Program-made: the position numbers and the translations under genes
Assembly: GCA_001724995.1 (NCBI GenBank)
Contig: MEFD01000018.1
Location: 1-64,000 of the forward strand
DNA: 64,000 nt
From: Rubrivivax sp. SCN 71-131
GTDB lineage: Bacteria; Pseudomonadota; Gammaproteobacteria; Burkholderiales; Burkholderiaceae_C
Direction: 5' to 3'
Notes under the pieces: generated by a model
The model's input: the letters and a program-made list of their open reading frames with translations, nothing else
Told to the model about the DNA's origin: nothing
Databases searched by the model: none
Shown: positions 50,341 to 58,116 of the stretch, one piece after another
Numbering within the stretch: position 1 is the first letter of the stretch
Layout of the letters: each line of letters opens with the position of its first letter

Positions 50341-51711
50341 TCACACCCATTCGAAGTCCGCCGTGAAGTGGCGCAGGAAGCGCGGCTGGCGCGTGATGCG
50401 CACGCCGCGGATCGAGGCCGCCTTCGCCTTCACCTCGGCGATGACCTCGGCGGCGTAGTCGAAGTGCGACTGCGTGTACATGCGCCGCGGGAAGGCCAGG
50501 CGCACCAGTTCCATGCTGTGGTAGGTCTCGCTGCCGTCGTCCTGCCGCTTGCCGAACATCACCGAGCCGACCTCGACGCCGCGGATGCCGCCTTCGAGAT
50601 AGAGCGCGTTGCACAGCGCCCAGGCCGGGTAGTGCTCGACGGGCATCGCGGGCAGCACGGTGCGCGCGTCGATGTAGACGGCGTGCCCGCCCGTCGGGCG
50701 CACGAAGCCCACGCCGGCTTCGTCCAGGCGCTCGCCGAGGTATTCGGCGGTGCGCAGGCGGTAGCGCAGGTAGTCCTCGTCGATGCCCTCCTCCAGCCCG
50801 ACGGCCAGGGCCTCGAGGTCGCGCCCGGCCATGCCGCCGTAGGTCGGGAAGCCCTCCATCATGATGAGGCCGTTCCTCGCCGCCTCCAGCCAGCGCTCGT
50901 CGCGCAGCACGATGAAGCCGCCGATGTTGACCATGCCGTCCTTCTTCGCGCTCATGGTCGCGGCGTCGGCGTACGAGAACATCTCCTGCGCGATCGCCTT
51001 GATCGACTTGTTCTCGTAGCCGGGCTCGCGCATCTTGATGAACATGGCGTTCTCGGCGAAGCGGCAGACGTCCATCACGAAGGGCTTGCCGTGGCGGTGC
51101 AGCAGGGCGGCGCAGTCGCGGATGTTGGCCATCGACACCGGCTGGCCGCCGCCGGTGTTGTTGGTGACGGTGAGCATGCCGAAGGGGATGCGCGCGCCTT
51201 CCTGCTGCAGCAGTGCCTCCAGCCGCGCCAAGTCGATGTTGCCCTTGAACGGGTGCACGAGCTCGGGCTGCAGGCCTTCGGGCACGACCAGGTCCAGCGC
51301 CTGCACGCCCAGGTATTCGAGATTCGCCCGCGTGGTGTCGAAGTGGCAGTTGTTGGGCACCCGGTCGCCGGCCTTGCAGGCGGCGGTGAAGAGCACCTTC
51401 TCCGCCGCGCGCCCCTGGTGCGTGGGGATGAAGTGCGTCATGCCGGTGAGGTCCTGGATCACGCGCTCGAGGCGGTAGAAGCTGCGTGCGCCGGCGTAGC
51501 TCTCGTCGCCCTCCATGATCGCGCCCCATTGGCGGCTTGACATCGCGCCGGTGCCCGAGTCGGTCAGCCAGTCGATCAGCACGTCTTCGGCGCGCAGCTT
51601 GAAGACGTTGAGCTGCGCGGCCTGCAGCATGCGCTCGCGCTCGGCGCGGGTGGTGACGTGGATGGGCTCGACGCTCTTGATGCGAAAGGGTTCGATCAGG
51701 GTCTTGGGCAT
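50341..51711 (-). CDS. tnaA: Tryptophanase
   Basis: A 456-aa PLP beta-eliminating lyase, which would produce indole, pyruvate and ammonia from tryptophan. The PLP Lys lies in ADAATMSAKKDGM. Tryptophanase and tyrosine phenol-lyase are close relatives. Two positions argue for tryptophanase: HFDTT (the TnaA Asp; Thr in the phenol-lyase) and LRHFTA near the C-terminus (His, where the phenol-lyase has LRFFTA). The EVGSVMFGK segment is also TnaA-like. There is no tnaC leader or tnaB permease next to it. It is convergent with the hydratase gene and divergent from rsmE. Confidence 0.88.
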   Translation of the reverse strand: MPKTLIEPFRIKSVEPIHVTTRAERERMLQAAQLNVFKLRAEDVLIDWLTDSGTGAMSSRQWGAIMEGDESYAGARSFYRLERVIQDLTGMTHFIPTHQGRAAEKVLFTAACKAGDRVPNNCHFDTTRANLEYLGVQALDLVVPEGLQPELVHPFKGNIDLARLEALLQQEGARIPFGMLTVTNNTGGGQPVSMANIRDCAALLHRHGKPFVMDVCRFAENAMFIKMREPGYENKSIKAIAQEMFSYADAATMSAKKDGMVNIGGFIVLRDERWLEAARNGLIMMEGFPTYGGMAGRDLEALAVGLEEGIDEDYLRYRLRTAEYLGERLDEAGVGFVRPTGGHAVYIDARTVLPAMPVEHYPAWALCNALYLEGGIRGVEVGSVMFGKRQDDGSETYHSMELVRLAFPRRMYTQSHFDYAAEVIAEVKAKAASIRGVRITRQPRFLRHFTADFEWV

Positions 51712-51814
51712 GGTCTCGGGGAGTGGGGTTTCGATCAAGGCCGCGAACTTACGCCGGTCGGTGCGTGCGTGGTGTCGGTCTTTTCCAACAACGAGGTCGC
51801 GACAATCGCCCGTC

Positions 51815-52522
51815 ATGTTGCGCCTCTTCGTCGATGCTGCGCTCGTGGCCGGACGGATCGTCGACCTGCCCGCCGGGCCGGCGCGCCACGTGCAGGTGCG
51901 CCGCCTGCAGCCCGGTGAAGCGCTCGTGCTCTTCGACGGCCGCGGTGGCGAGTGGCGGGCGCGCGTGCACGCGATCGGTCGGCAGGCGGTGCAGGTCGAG
52001 CCGATGGCGCACGAGGCGGCCGAGCGCGAGCTGGTCCCCGCGGTGACGCTGATCGTTGGCATGCCTGCCAACGAGCGCATGGACTGGCTGGTCGAGAAGG
52101 CGACCGAACTCGGCGCCGCGGCGCTGCAGCCGGCGACCTGCGAGCGCTCGGTGCTGCGCCTCGAGGGCGAGCGCGCCGCGCGCCGCCGCGCGCACTGGCA
52201 GGCGCTGGCGGTGGCCGCGGCCGAGCAGTGCGGACGCACGCGCGTGCCGCAGGTGCATGCGGTGCGCGACCTTGGCGAGATCCTGCCCAGCTGCGCGCCG
52301 GACGCACGGCGCTGGCTGCTCAGCCCCGTCGCGCAGGCCGCGCCGCAGCGACCGACGGACAAGGGTCCGCTCATCGTCCTGAGCGGTCCCGAAGGCGGCC
52401 TGGCGCCGGCCGAGGAGGCGGCGGCGCGTGCCGCGGGCTTCGAGGCGGTCGGTCTGGGCCCGCGCGTGCTGCGCGCCGAGACCGCGCCGCTGGCGCTGCT
52501 GGCCTGGCTGGGGCTGCCCTGA
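51815..52522 (+). CDS. rsmE: 16S rRNA (uracil(1498)-N3)-methyltransferase
   Basis: A 235-aa SPOUT methyltransferase methylating U1498 of 16S rRNA. The N-terminal PUA-like domain (RHVQVRRLQPGEALVLFDGRGGEW) is followed by the knotted SAM-binding domain: MDWLVEKATELGAAALQPATCERS, AAEQCGRTRVPQV, LIVLSGPEGGLAPAEE and LGPRVLRAETAPLALLAWL. It overlaps the amidase gene at TGATG. Confidence 0.95.
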   Translation: MLRLFVDAALVAGRIVDLPAGPARHVQVRRLQPGEALVLFDGRGGEWRARVHAIGRQAVQVEPMAHEAAERELVPAVTLIVGMPANERMDWLVEKATELGAAALQPATCERSVLRLEGERAARRRAHWQALAVAAAEQCGRTRVPQVHAVRDLGEILPSCAPDARRWLLSPVAQAAPQRPTDKGPLIVLSGPEGGLAPAEEAAARAAGFEAVGLGPRVLRAETAPLALLAWLGLP

Positions 52523-54066
52523 TGCGGCACGACGAATACCTGCGCCACGACGCCACCGCGCTCGCCGCCCTCGTGCGCGCGGGCGAAGTTTCGGCCGCCG
52601 AGCTGCTGGAGCTGGCGCTGGCCCGGGCCAGCGCCGTGCAGCCGCGCATCAACGCCCTCGTGCGCGCGATGGAGGAGCAGGCGCGGGCGCAGATCGCCGC
52701 GGGCCTGCAGGGGCCGCTGGCCGGCGTTCCCTTCCTGCTCAAGGACAGCCTGCAGGACTACGCCGGCGTGCCCACCGGCCACGGCAGCCGTGCGCTGCGG
52801 CATTGGGTGCCGACCGGGCATGCGGCGACGACGCGCCGCTTCCTGGACGCCGGCCTGGTCGTCTTCGGCAAGACCAACCTGCCGGAGTTCGGACTCAAGG
52901 GGGTGAGCGACTCGGCCTTTCACGGCCCGGTCAGCAACCCCTGGGACCTCACGCGCAACGCCGGCGGATCGAGTGGCGGCGCGGCGGCGGCGGTGGCCGC
53001 GGGCGTGCTGCCGATGGCCGCGGGCAGCGATGGCGGTGGCTCGCTGCGCATCCCGGCGGCGTTCTGCGGCCTGTTCACGCTCAAGCCTTCGCGCGGCCGC
53101 ATTTCCGAGGCGCCGGCCTTCGGCGAGGTCTGGTTCGGTGCCTGCACCCACGGCGTGCTCGCGCGCAGCGTGCGCGACAGCGCGCTGGCGCTGGACGTGC
53201 TGTGCGCGAGCGAGCCCGGCGACCCCTTCGTCGGTGGCGCGCCTGCGCAGCCCTTCGTGCAGGCGCTTGCGCAGCCGCCCGGGCGCCTGCGCATCGGCTA
53301 TGCCACCGTGTCACCGATCGGCACGCCGGTGGCGGCGGATGCCGTGGCCGCGCTCGAGGCGGCCGTGGCGCTGCTGCGCAGCCTCGGCCACGAGGTCGAG
53401 CCGGCGGCACCGGTGATCGACGGCCACGCGCTGGCGCGCGCCTACCTCACGATGTACCTCGGGCAGACGGCGAGCGATGTCGACGCGGCACGGCGCCTGG
53501 GTGCCGGCAAGCGCGAGTTCGAGCGGCTCACGCGGGCGCTGGCGGTGCTGGGCCACGGCGTCTCGGCGGCGACGCTGTGCCGCGAGCTGCTGCGCTGGAA
53601 CGACTTCGCGCGTGCGCTCGGCGCCTTCCACCAGCGCTTTGATCTCTACCTGACGCCGACGACCGCCGACACCGCGCCGCGGCACGGCCAATCCGACCTG
53701 CCGCCGGCGCTGGCGCTGGCGCTCGAGGGACTGATCCGCAGCGGCCTGCTGCGCTTGCTGGCGAGCACGCGGGTCGTAGCCCGGGTCGTCGACGCCATCG
53801 CCCGCGACAACCTCGCCCCGGTGCCCTTCACGCAACTGGCCAACCTCACCGGCGCGCCGGCGATGAGCGTGCCGCTGGGCCGTGGCGGCGACGGCCTGCC
53901 GCTGGGCATCCAGTTCGTCGGCCGCATGGGCGACGAGGCGACGCTGCTGCGCCTGGCGGCGCAGCTGGAGCAGGCCGCGCCCTGGTTCGAACGTCTGCCG
54001 GCACTGGCGCGGGAGGACGCCGCTACGATGGCGCATGCGCCCCGGCCCGGCCCGGGCCGGGCCTGA
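52522..54066 (+). CDS. Amidase-signature family hydrolase
   Basis: A 514-aa amidase with the Ser-cisSer-Lys triad: K74 in PFLLKDSLQD, S150 in the GGSSGG motif, and S174 in GSDGGGSLRIPA. Family length and the C-terminal GLPLGIQFVGRMGDEATLLRLAAQLE are normal. Substrate specificity cannot be read from sequence; it is not a GatA because gatB and gatC are missing. It is coupled to rsmE by TGATG and followed 19 nt later by the Usp gene. Confidence 0.9.
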   Translation: MRHDEYLRHDATALAALVRAGEVSAAELLELALARASAVQPRINALVRAMEEQARAQIAAGLQGPLAGVPFLLKDSLQDYAGVPTGHGSRALRHWVPTGHAATTRRFLDAGLVVFGKTNLPEFGLKGVSDSAFHGPVSNPWDLTRNAGGSSGGAAAAVAAGVLPMAAGSDGGGSLRIPAAFCGLFTLKPSRGRISEAPAFGEVWFGACTHGVLARSVRDSALALDVLCASEPGDPFVGGAPAQPFVQALAQPPGRLRIGYATVSPIGTPVAADAVAALEAAVALLRSLGHEVEPAAPVIDGHALARAYLTMYLGQTASDVDAARRLGAGKREFERLTRALAVLGHGVSAATLCRELLRWNDFARALGAFHQRFDLYLTPTTADTAPRHGQSDLPPALALALEGLIRSGLLRLLASTRVVARVVDAIARDNLAPVPFTQLANLTGAPAMSVPLGRGGDGLPLGIQFVGRMGDEATLLRLAAQLEQAAPWFERLPALAREDAATMAHAPRPGPGRA

Positions 54067-54085
54067 TGACGCGAGGGCACTGACG

Positions 54086-54907
54086 ATGGCGCATCCTTTC
54101 GAGCGACTGCTGCTGGCCACCGAGCACAGCGTCTACGACGGCGGCGCGGAGACGCTGGCGCTGGCCCTGGCGCGTGCCTGGGCGCTGCCGCTGCAGGCCG
54201 TGCTGCCGGTGCATGGCAACCCGGAGTTCGAGGCCGTGGCGCCGCAGCTCGCCGCGCGCGCCGATGACCAGGCGGCCGAGCGCCGCGAGAGCCTGCTGGC
54301 CATGGCGCGGGCGCAGTCCCTGCCGCTGTCGGTGCTGACGCGCCATGGGCCGGAGGTCTTCGAGACCGTGGTGCAGGTCGCGCGCGAGGTCGGGGCCGAC
54401 CTGATCGTGATCCGGCGCCGCGGCCGGCGCGGGCTGCTGGCCAACCTGATGGTGGGCGAGATGGTCGGCAAGGTCGTCGCCCAGGCCCCGTGCAGCGTGC
54501 TCATCGCTGCGCGCGGGGCCCGCCTGTGGCAGCGCGGCGTGCTCGTGGGCGTGCACCCGGAGCATCCGCAGATGCAGGCCGTCGAACGGGCGGCGGCGAT
54601 CGCCGCCGCGGGCGCGCTGCCGCTGCACGTCCTGTGCGTCGTCGAAGACCTGGCGCGGCACCCGCAGGCCGAACAGGTCCTGGCTGCGGCGCTGGCACGG
54701 GCACGAAGCGCCTGCGCCGACGCCCGCGGCGCGGTGCGGCAAGGTCGCCCGCACGAGGTGCTGATGCAGCACGCGCGCGAGTGTGGCGACGATCTGCTGG
54801 TGCTGGCGCGCGGCGCGAGCGGCCGCTTCTGGAGCCCCGGCACCGCGCAAAAGGTGGCGGGCCTGGCCGAGTGCCCGGTGCTCGTGGAGGTCGCTGCCGC
54901 CGCGTAG
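54086..54907 (+). CDS. Tandem-domain universal stress protein
   Basis: A 273-aa protein with two UspA-like domains. The first (5 to about 148) has ERLLLATEHSVYDGGAETLALALARA and ends in the family pattern VVAQAPCSVLIA. The second (about 150-273) has GVLVGVHPEHPQMQAVERAAAIA and ends VAGLAECPVLVEV. The Gly-rich ATP-loop G2xG9G(S/T) is not clearly intact: domain 1 has RRRGRRGLLANLMVGEMVGKVVA. Its function is a general stress adaptor role, not more precisely known. Confidence 0.88.
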   Translation: MAHPFERLLLATEHSVYDGGAETLALALARAWALPLQAVLPVHGNPEFEAVAPQLAARADDQAAERRESLLAMARAQSLPLSVLTRHGPEVFETVVQVAREVGADLIVIRRRGRRGLLANLMVGEMVGKVVAQAPCSVLIAARGARLWQRGVLVGVHPEHPQMQAVERAAAIAAAGALPLHVLCVVEDLARHPQAEQVLAAALARARSACADARGAVRQGRPHEVLMQHARECGDDLLVLARGASGRFWSPGTAQKVAGLAECPVLVEVAAAA

Positions 54908-55095
54908 CGGCAGCGCCCGACCGGTGGGCACAATCGAGCCCGCGACGACGCGGCAGGGGTGCTGCGGGGACGGGCGGTGCAGGCTGCTGACCGCGCACGA
55001 CGTTCTGCCGCGCCGACGCGGTGCCGGTGCCACGCGCCGGGCTCGCCCGCGGCGCGGGGCCCCGGGTGCCGGGCCTACCGGACGTGCCGGGCGTG

Positions 55096-55139
55096 CACTA
55101 CCCGGATGGGCTATCACCCCTTACCCGTCGCGGGAATAG
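55096..55139 (+). promoter_or_regulatory. Shared dsr-region element, copy A (tusA operon leader)
   Basis: 55096-55128 reads CACTACCCG, then ATGGG, TATCA and finally ACCCGT. It matches the reverse complement of 62141-62173 at 28 of 33 positions with no gaps. Similarity continues through an ACCCG-N3-CGGG inverted repeat to 55139 (about 35 of 44). The 33-bp core ends 75 nt before the tusA start, in a 296-bp spacer (54908-55203) that otherwise holds nothing recognisable. It is best read as a promoter/operator unit. The regulator is unknown. Confidence 0.75.
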
Positions 55140-55203
55140 ACGCCGTCCGGGCCGCGGGGGGTAATGAAGCTTGTTGCAGGCGCTTGGACGCCAGGAGATG
55201 TGC

Positions 55204-55431
55204 ATGGACTTCGACAAGGAATTCGACGCCTCGGGCCTGGCCTGCCCCTTGCCCATCGTGAAGACGAAGAAGTCGCTGGCCGACATGGCCCCGGGGCAGG
55301 TGCTGCGCGTGCTGGCCACCGACCCGGGCTCGGTGTGCGACATGGCGGCCTTCGCCGAGCAGACCGGCCACGCGCTGCTGTCCTCGGGCGAGGAAGGCGG
55401 CAAGTACGTCTTCTTCCTGAAGAAGGCCTGA
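55204..55431 (+). CDS. tusA: TusA-family sulfur carrier protein
   Basis: A 75-aa sulfur carrier. The active Cys lies in the signature ASGLACPLPIVKTKKSLADM, followed by GQVLRVLATDPGSVCDM and the C-terminal GGKYVFFLKK. The ATG at 55204 follows AGGAG by about 8 nt; the in-frame ATG at 55198 would overlap the ribosome-binding region. TusA receives persulfide and, in sulfur oxidisers, passes it toward DsrE-type proteins and the Dsr system. Here dsrE2 follows 6 nt later and dsrAB lie 7 kb away under the same putative control element. Confidence 0.95.
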   Translation: MDFDKEFDASGLACPLPIVKTKKSLADMAPGQVLRVLATDPGSVCDMAAFAEQTGHALLSSGEEGGKYVFFLKKA

Positions 55432-55437
55432 CCCGCC

Positions 55438-55908
55438 ATGGCTGCCAAGAAGATGGCGATCATCGCCACCAAGGGCGCGCTGGACATGGCCTACCCGCCG
55501 CTCATCCTGGCCTCCACCGCCGCGGCGCTGGGCTGGGAGGTGCAGGTGTTCTTCACCTTCTACGGGCTGCAGCTTCTGCGCAAGGACTTGAGCGGCATCG
55601 CCATCAGCCCGCTGGCCAATCCGGCGATGCCGATGCCGATGCCGATGCCGGTGGTGGTGTCGGTGCTGCCGGGCATGCAGGCGATGGCGACCTCGATGAT
55701 GAAGGCCAAGATGAAGAAGAAGGGCGTGGCCTCGCTCGAGGAACTGCGTGACCTGTGCCAGGAGGCCGACGTCAAGTTCATCGCCTGCCAGATGACGGTG
55801 GACCTGTTCGAGTTCCAGAAGAGCGACTTCATCGACGGCATCGAATACGGCGGGGCCGCGACCTTCCTGAAGTTCGCCGGCGAGACCGACGTCTGCCTGT
55901 TCATCTAG
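55438..55908 (+). CDS. dsrE2: DsrE2-family sulfurtransferase-like protein
   Basis: A 156-aa DsrE/F-like protein with KKMAIIATKGALDMAYPPLILASTAAALG, WEVQVFFTFYGLQLLRKDL and ADVKFIACQMTVDLFEF (conserved Cys). A Met/Pro-alternating stretch (PAMPMPMPMP) precedes VVVSVLPGMQAMATSMMK, a feature of the membrane-associated DsrE2 subgroup. Characterised relatives handle persulfide together with TusA and rhodanese in sulfur oxidisers. The DNA under the Met/Pro run is an (atgccg)4 repeat at 55627-55650. Confidence 0.92.
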   Translation: MAAKKMAIIATKGALDMAYPPLILASTAAALGWEVQVFFTFYGLQLLRKDLSGIAISPLANPAMPMPMPMPVVVSVLPGMQAMATSMMKAKMKKKGVASLEELRDLCQEADVKFIACQMTVDLFEFQKSDFIDGIEYGGAATFLKFAGETDVCLFI

Positions 55909-55968
55909 GCGTGCGCCGCGCGCGGGCGCGCTGGCGGTGAGGCGCGGGCATCGGCAGGAGGAGACGGC

Positions 55969-57090
55969 ATGAGTGCAGGGGCGATGGATCCGGCGACCCT
56001 GGTCGTCGGCGGCGGGTTTGCGATCGCATTCGTCTTCGGCTTCGTGGCCTCGAGGTCGAACTTCTGCACCATGGGCGCGCTGTCCGACATCGTCAACATG
56101 GGCCACTGGAGCCGCATGCGCATGTGGCTGCTGGCCATCGCGGTGGCGGTGGCCGGCACGACGGCGCTGCGCTGGGGCGCGCAGGTCGACCTGGCCAAGG
56201 CGGTGCCGATGCGGCCCTCGCTGTCGTGGCTGTCGCTGCTCGTCGGCGGCTTCCTCTTCGGCGTGGGCATGACGCTGGCCGGCGGCTGTGCCAACAAGAA
56301 CCTGCTGCGCCTGGGCGGCGGCAGCGTGCGCTCGCTGGTGGTGCTGGTCTTCATGGGCATCGCCGCGTACATGACGCTCAAGGGCCTGTTCGCGCAGTGG
56401 CGCGCGTCGTGGCTGGACCCGGTGCGGGTGGACCTGGGGGCCCTGGGATGGAGCGACCAGAGCCTTGCCACGGCCGCCGCGCGCGGCCTCGGGCTGGAGC
56501 CGCGGTTGGCGCTGCTGGCCGTGGCCGCGGTGCTGGTGCTGGCGCTGCTGGCCTTCGTCTTTAAGGACGCGCGCTTTCGCGCCAACCGCGTGCAGGTGCT
56601 GGCCGGCGTGGCGCTGGGCGCCACCATCGTCGCCGGCTGGTACCTGACCGGACACCTCGGTTTCGGCGAAAGCCCGGAGACGCTCGAGGAGGTCTATTTC
56701 GCCACCAACACGCGCACGCTCGAGTCGCTGAGCCTGGTGGCGCCGGTGGCCTATTCGCTGGAGCTGCTGATGCTGTGGACCGACAAGTCGCTGCGCATGA
56801 GCTTCGGCATCGCCTCGGTGGTGGGCATGGTCGCCGGCGCGCTGACCGACGCGCTGAAGGCCGGCAAGTTTCGCTGGGAAGGGTTTGCCTCCATGGCCGA
56901 CCTGCGCAACCAGCTCGTGGGTGGGGTTCTGATGGGCTTCGGCGGCGTCACGGCGCTGGGCTGCACGGTGGGGCAGGGCCTGTCGGGGCTGTCGACGCTG
57001 GCTCTGGGTTCGTTCATCGCGGTGGGGGCCATCGTCGCCGGCTCCATCGCCACACTGAGGGTGATGCTATGGAACGCCGAACGCGCCTGA
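55969..57090 (+). CDS. YeeE/YedE family sulfur-compound transporter
   Basis: A 373-aa membrane protein of the sulfur-transport family (PF04143) with about nine or ten helices in two halves. The conserved Cys motifs are SRSNFCTMGALSDIV, GMTLAGGCANKNLLR and TALGCTVGQGLSG, which line the permeation path in the thiosulfate transporter YeeE. An AGGAGGAG ribosome-binding site precedes the ATG. In this operon it probably imports thiosulfate or another sulfane-sulfur compound destined for TusA/DsrE2. The next gene starts 22 nt before its end. Confidence 0.92.
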   Translation: MSAGAMDPATLVVGGGFAIAFVFGFVASRSNFCTMGALSDIVNMGHWSRMRMWLLAIAVAVAGTTALRWGAQVDLAKAVPMRPSLSWLSLLVGGFLFGVGMTLAGGCANKNLLRLGGGSVRSLVVLVFMGIAAYMTLKGLFAQWRASWLDPVRVDLGALGWSDQSLATAAARGLGLEPRLALLAVAAVLVLALLAFVFKDARFRANRVQVLAGVALGATIVAGWYLTGHLGFGESPETLEEVYFATNTRTLESLSLVAPVAYSLELLMLWTDKSLRMSFGIASVVGMVAGALTDALKAGKFRWEGFASMADLRNQLVGGVLMGFGGVTALGCTVGQGLSGLSTLALGSFIAVGAIVAGSIATLRVMLWNAERA

Positions 57091-57692
57091 TTCCCCTGGG
57101 TCGCCGGCAGCGGCCGGCGGTGCCCGCTCTTGCCGCCTTGGCCGCGCTGGCCGTGCTCTCCGGCTGCGCCAGTGCGCCGCCGCCGGACAAGGCGTGGCAG
57201 GGCCAGGCGCGCCAGGTCGCCACCGCCGTGCCGCCCAAGCTGCTGGCGGTGCTGCAGGCCGAGATCGCGCGTGGCGGCCCGGCCGGCGCGGTCGAGGTCT
57301 GCCGCGACAAGGCGCCGGCGATGGCGCGCGCGGCGTCGGCCGAGAGCGGCTGGACGATCCGGCGCGTGAGCCTGCGCAACCGCAATCCGAAGGCCGTTCC
57401 CGACGACTGGGAGCGCGGCGTGCTGGAGGACTTCGACCGCCGCGCGGCCGCCGGCGAGCCGGCGGCAACGCTCGAGCGCGCCGAGATCGTCAGCGAGGGC
57501 GGCCGCAGCGTGCAGCGCTACATGCGCGCGCTGCCGACGCAGGAGTTCTGCACGCAATGCCACGGCACGCCGGATCGCATCAGCCCGGCGGTGGCGGCCA
57601 AGCTGGCGCAGACCTACCCGCAGGATCGCGCCACCGGCTACCAGGTGGGCCAGATCCGTGGCGCCATGACGCTGCAGCGGCCCGCTCCCTGA
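57069..57692 (+). CDS. DUF3365 (Tll0287-like) haem-binding lipoprotein
   Basis: A 207-aa exported protein. The lipobox LAVLSGC ends the signal sequence (about residue 33), then comes a DUF3365/Tll0287-like domain with VEVCRDKAPAMARAASAESGW, RRVSLRNRNPKAVPDDWE and a c-type haem motif CTQCH in LPTQEFCTQCHGTPDRISP. It ends TGYQVGQIRGAMTLQRP. Such domains sense redox or small molecules or carry electrons in the periplasm. Its start overlaps yedE, so it is part of the tusA operon. It may be an electron-transfer or sensing partner for sulfur oxidation. Confidence 0.85.
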   Translation: MERRTRLIPLGRRQRPAVPALAALAALAVLSGCASAPPPDKAWQGQARQVATAVPPKLLAVLQAEIARGGPAGAVEVCRDKAPAMARAASAESGWTIRRVSLRNRNPKAVPDDWERGVLEDFDRRAAAGEPAATLERAEIVSEGGRSVQRYMRALPTQEFCTQCHGTPDRISPAVAAKLAQTYPQDRATGYQVGQIRGAMTLQRPAP

Positions 57693-57744
57693 AGCGCGGG
57701 CCACGGGCCTGCGCCGCCCGGGGGCCGGTTGCGGACCCCGCGGC

Positions 57745-58116
57745 TCAGAGATAGGACTTGCCGAGCCGGCGCTGCCCCGGCACGGCCTTCTGGATGACGA
57801 CGCCACGCACGGCGGCGAGGTCGGTCAGCGGCAGGTCCGGGGCGTCGCCGCGGGCGTCGTTGAGGGCGTGCAGCACCCAGGCCTCGCCATGCCGCAGCAA
57901 CTGGCGCAGCAGCCAGCCCTCGCCGTGGCGGGCGAGCACGAAGCGGCCATCGCCGACGGCGCCGTCGGGCTCGATGATGACGATCTCGCCGTGCCTGAAC
58001 TCGGGGGCCATGTCGTCGCCGAGCACGCGCAGCGCGAAGGACTCGCCGCCGCTGCAGCCGGCGCCGTCGTCGGCCGATGCGGAGGCGATGGGGCGGATGG
58101 GCCGGATGGGAATCAT
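57745..58116 (-). CDS. S24/LexA-like domain protein, catalytic Ser replaced
   Basis: A 123-aa protein consisting only of an S24 peptidase-like beta domain with no helix-turn-helix. The family motif GDSM-P appears as GDDMAPEFRHGEIVIIEPDG, so the nucleophilic Ser is Asp. The segment FVLARHGEGWLLRQLL occupies the place where the general-base Lys normally lies and shows no obvious Lys. It therefore looks non-proteolytic, perhaps a binding or regulatory domain. It is the last gene of the leftward operon and overlaps the preceding flavoprotein gene by 4 nt. Confidence 0.7.
   Translation of the reverse strand: MIPIRPIRPIASASADDGAGCSGGESFALRVLGDDMAPEFRHGEIVIIEPDGAVGDGRFVLARHGEGWLLRQLLRHGEAWVLHALNDARGDAPDLPLTDLAAVRGVVIQKAVPGQRRLGKSYL

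Noticed and set aside
55627-55650. (atgccg)4 hexanucleotide repeat in dsrE2 as a phase-variation tract
   Set aside because: It keeps frame whatever the copy number, and the encoded Met/Pro run is a normal feature of DsrE2 proteins.
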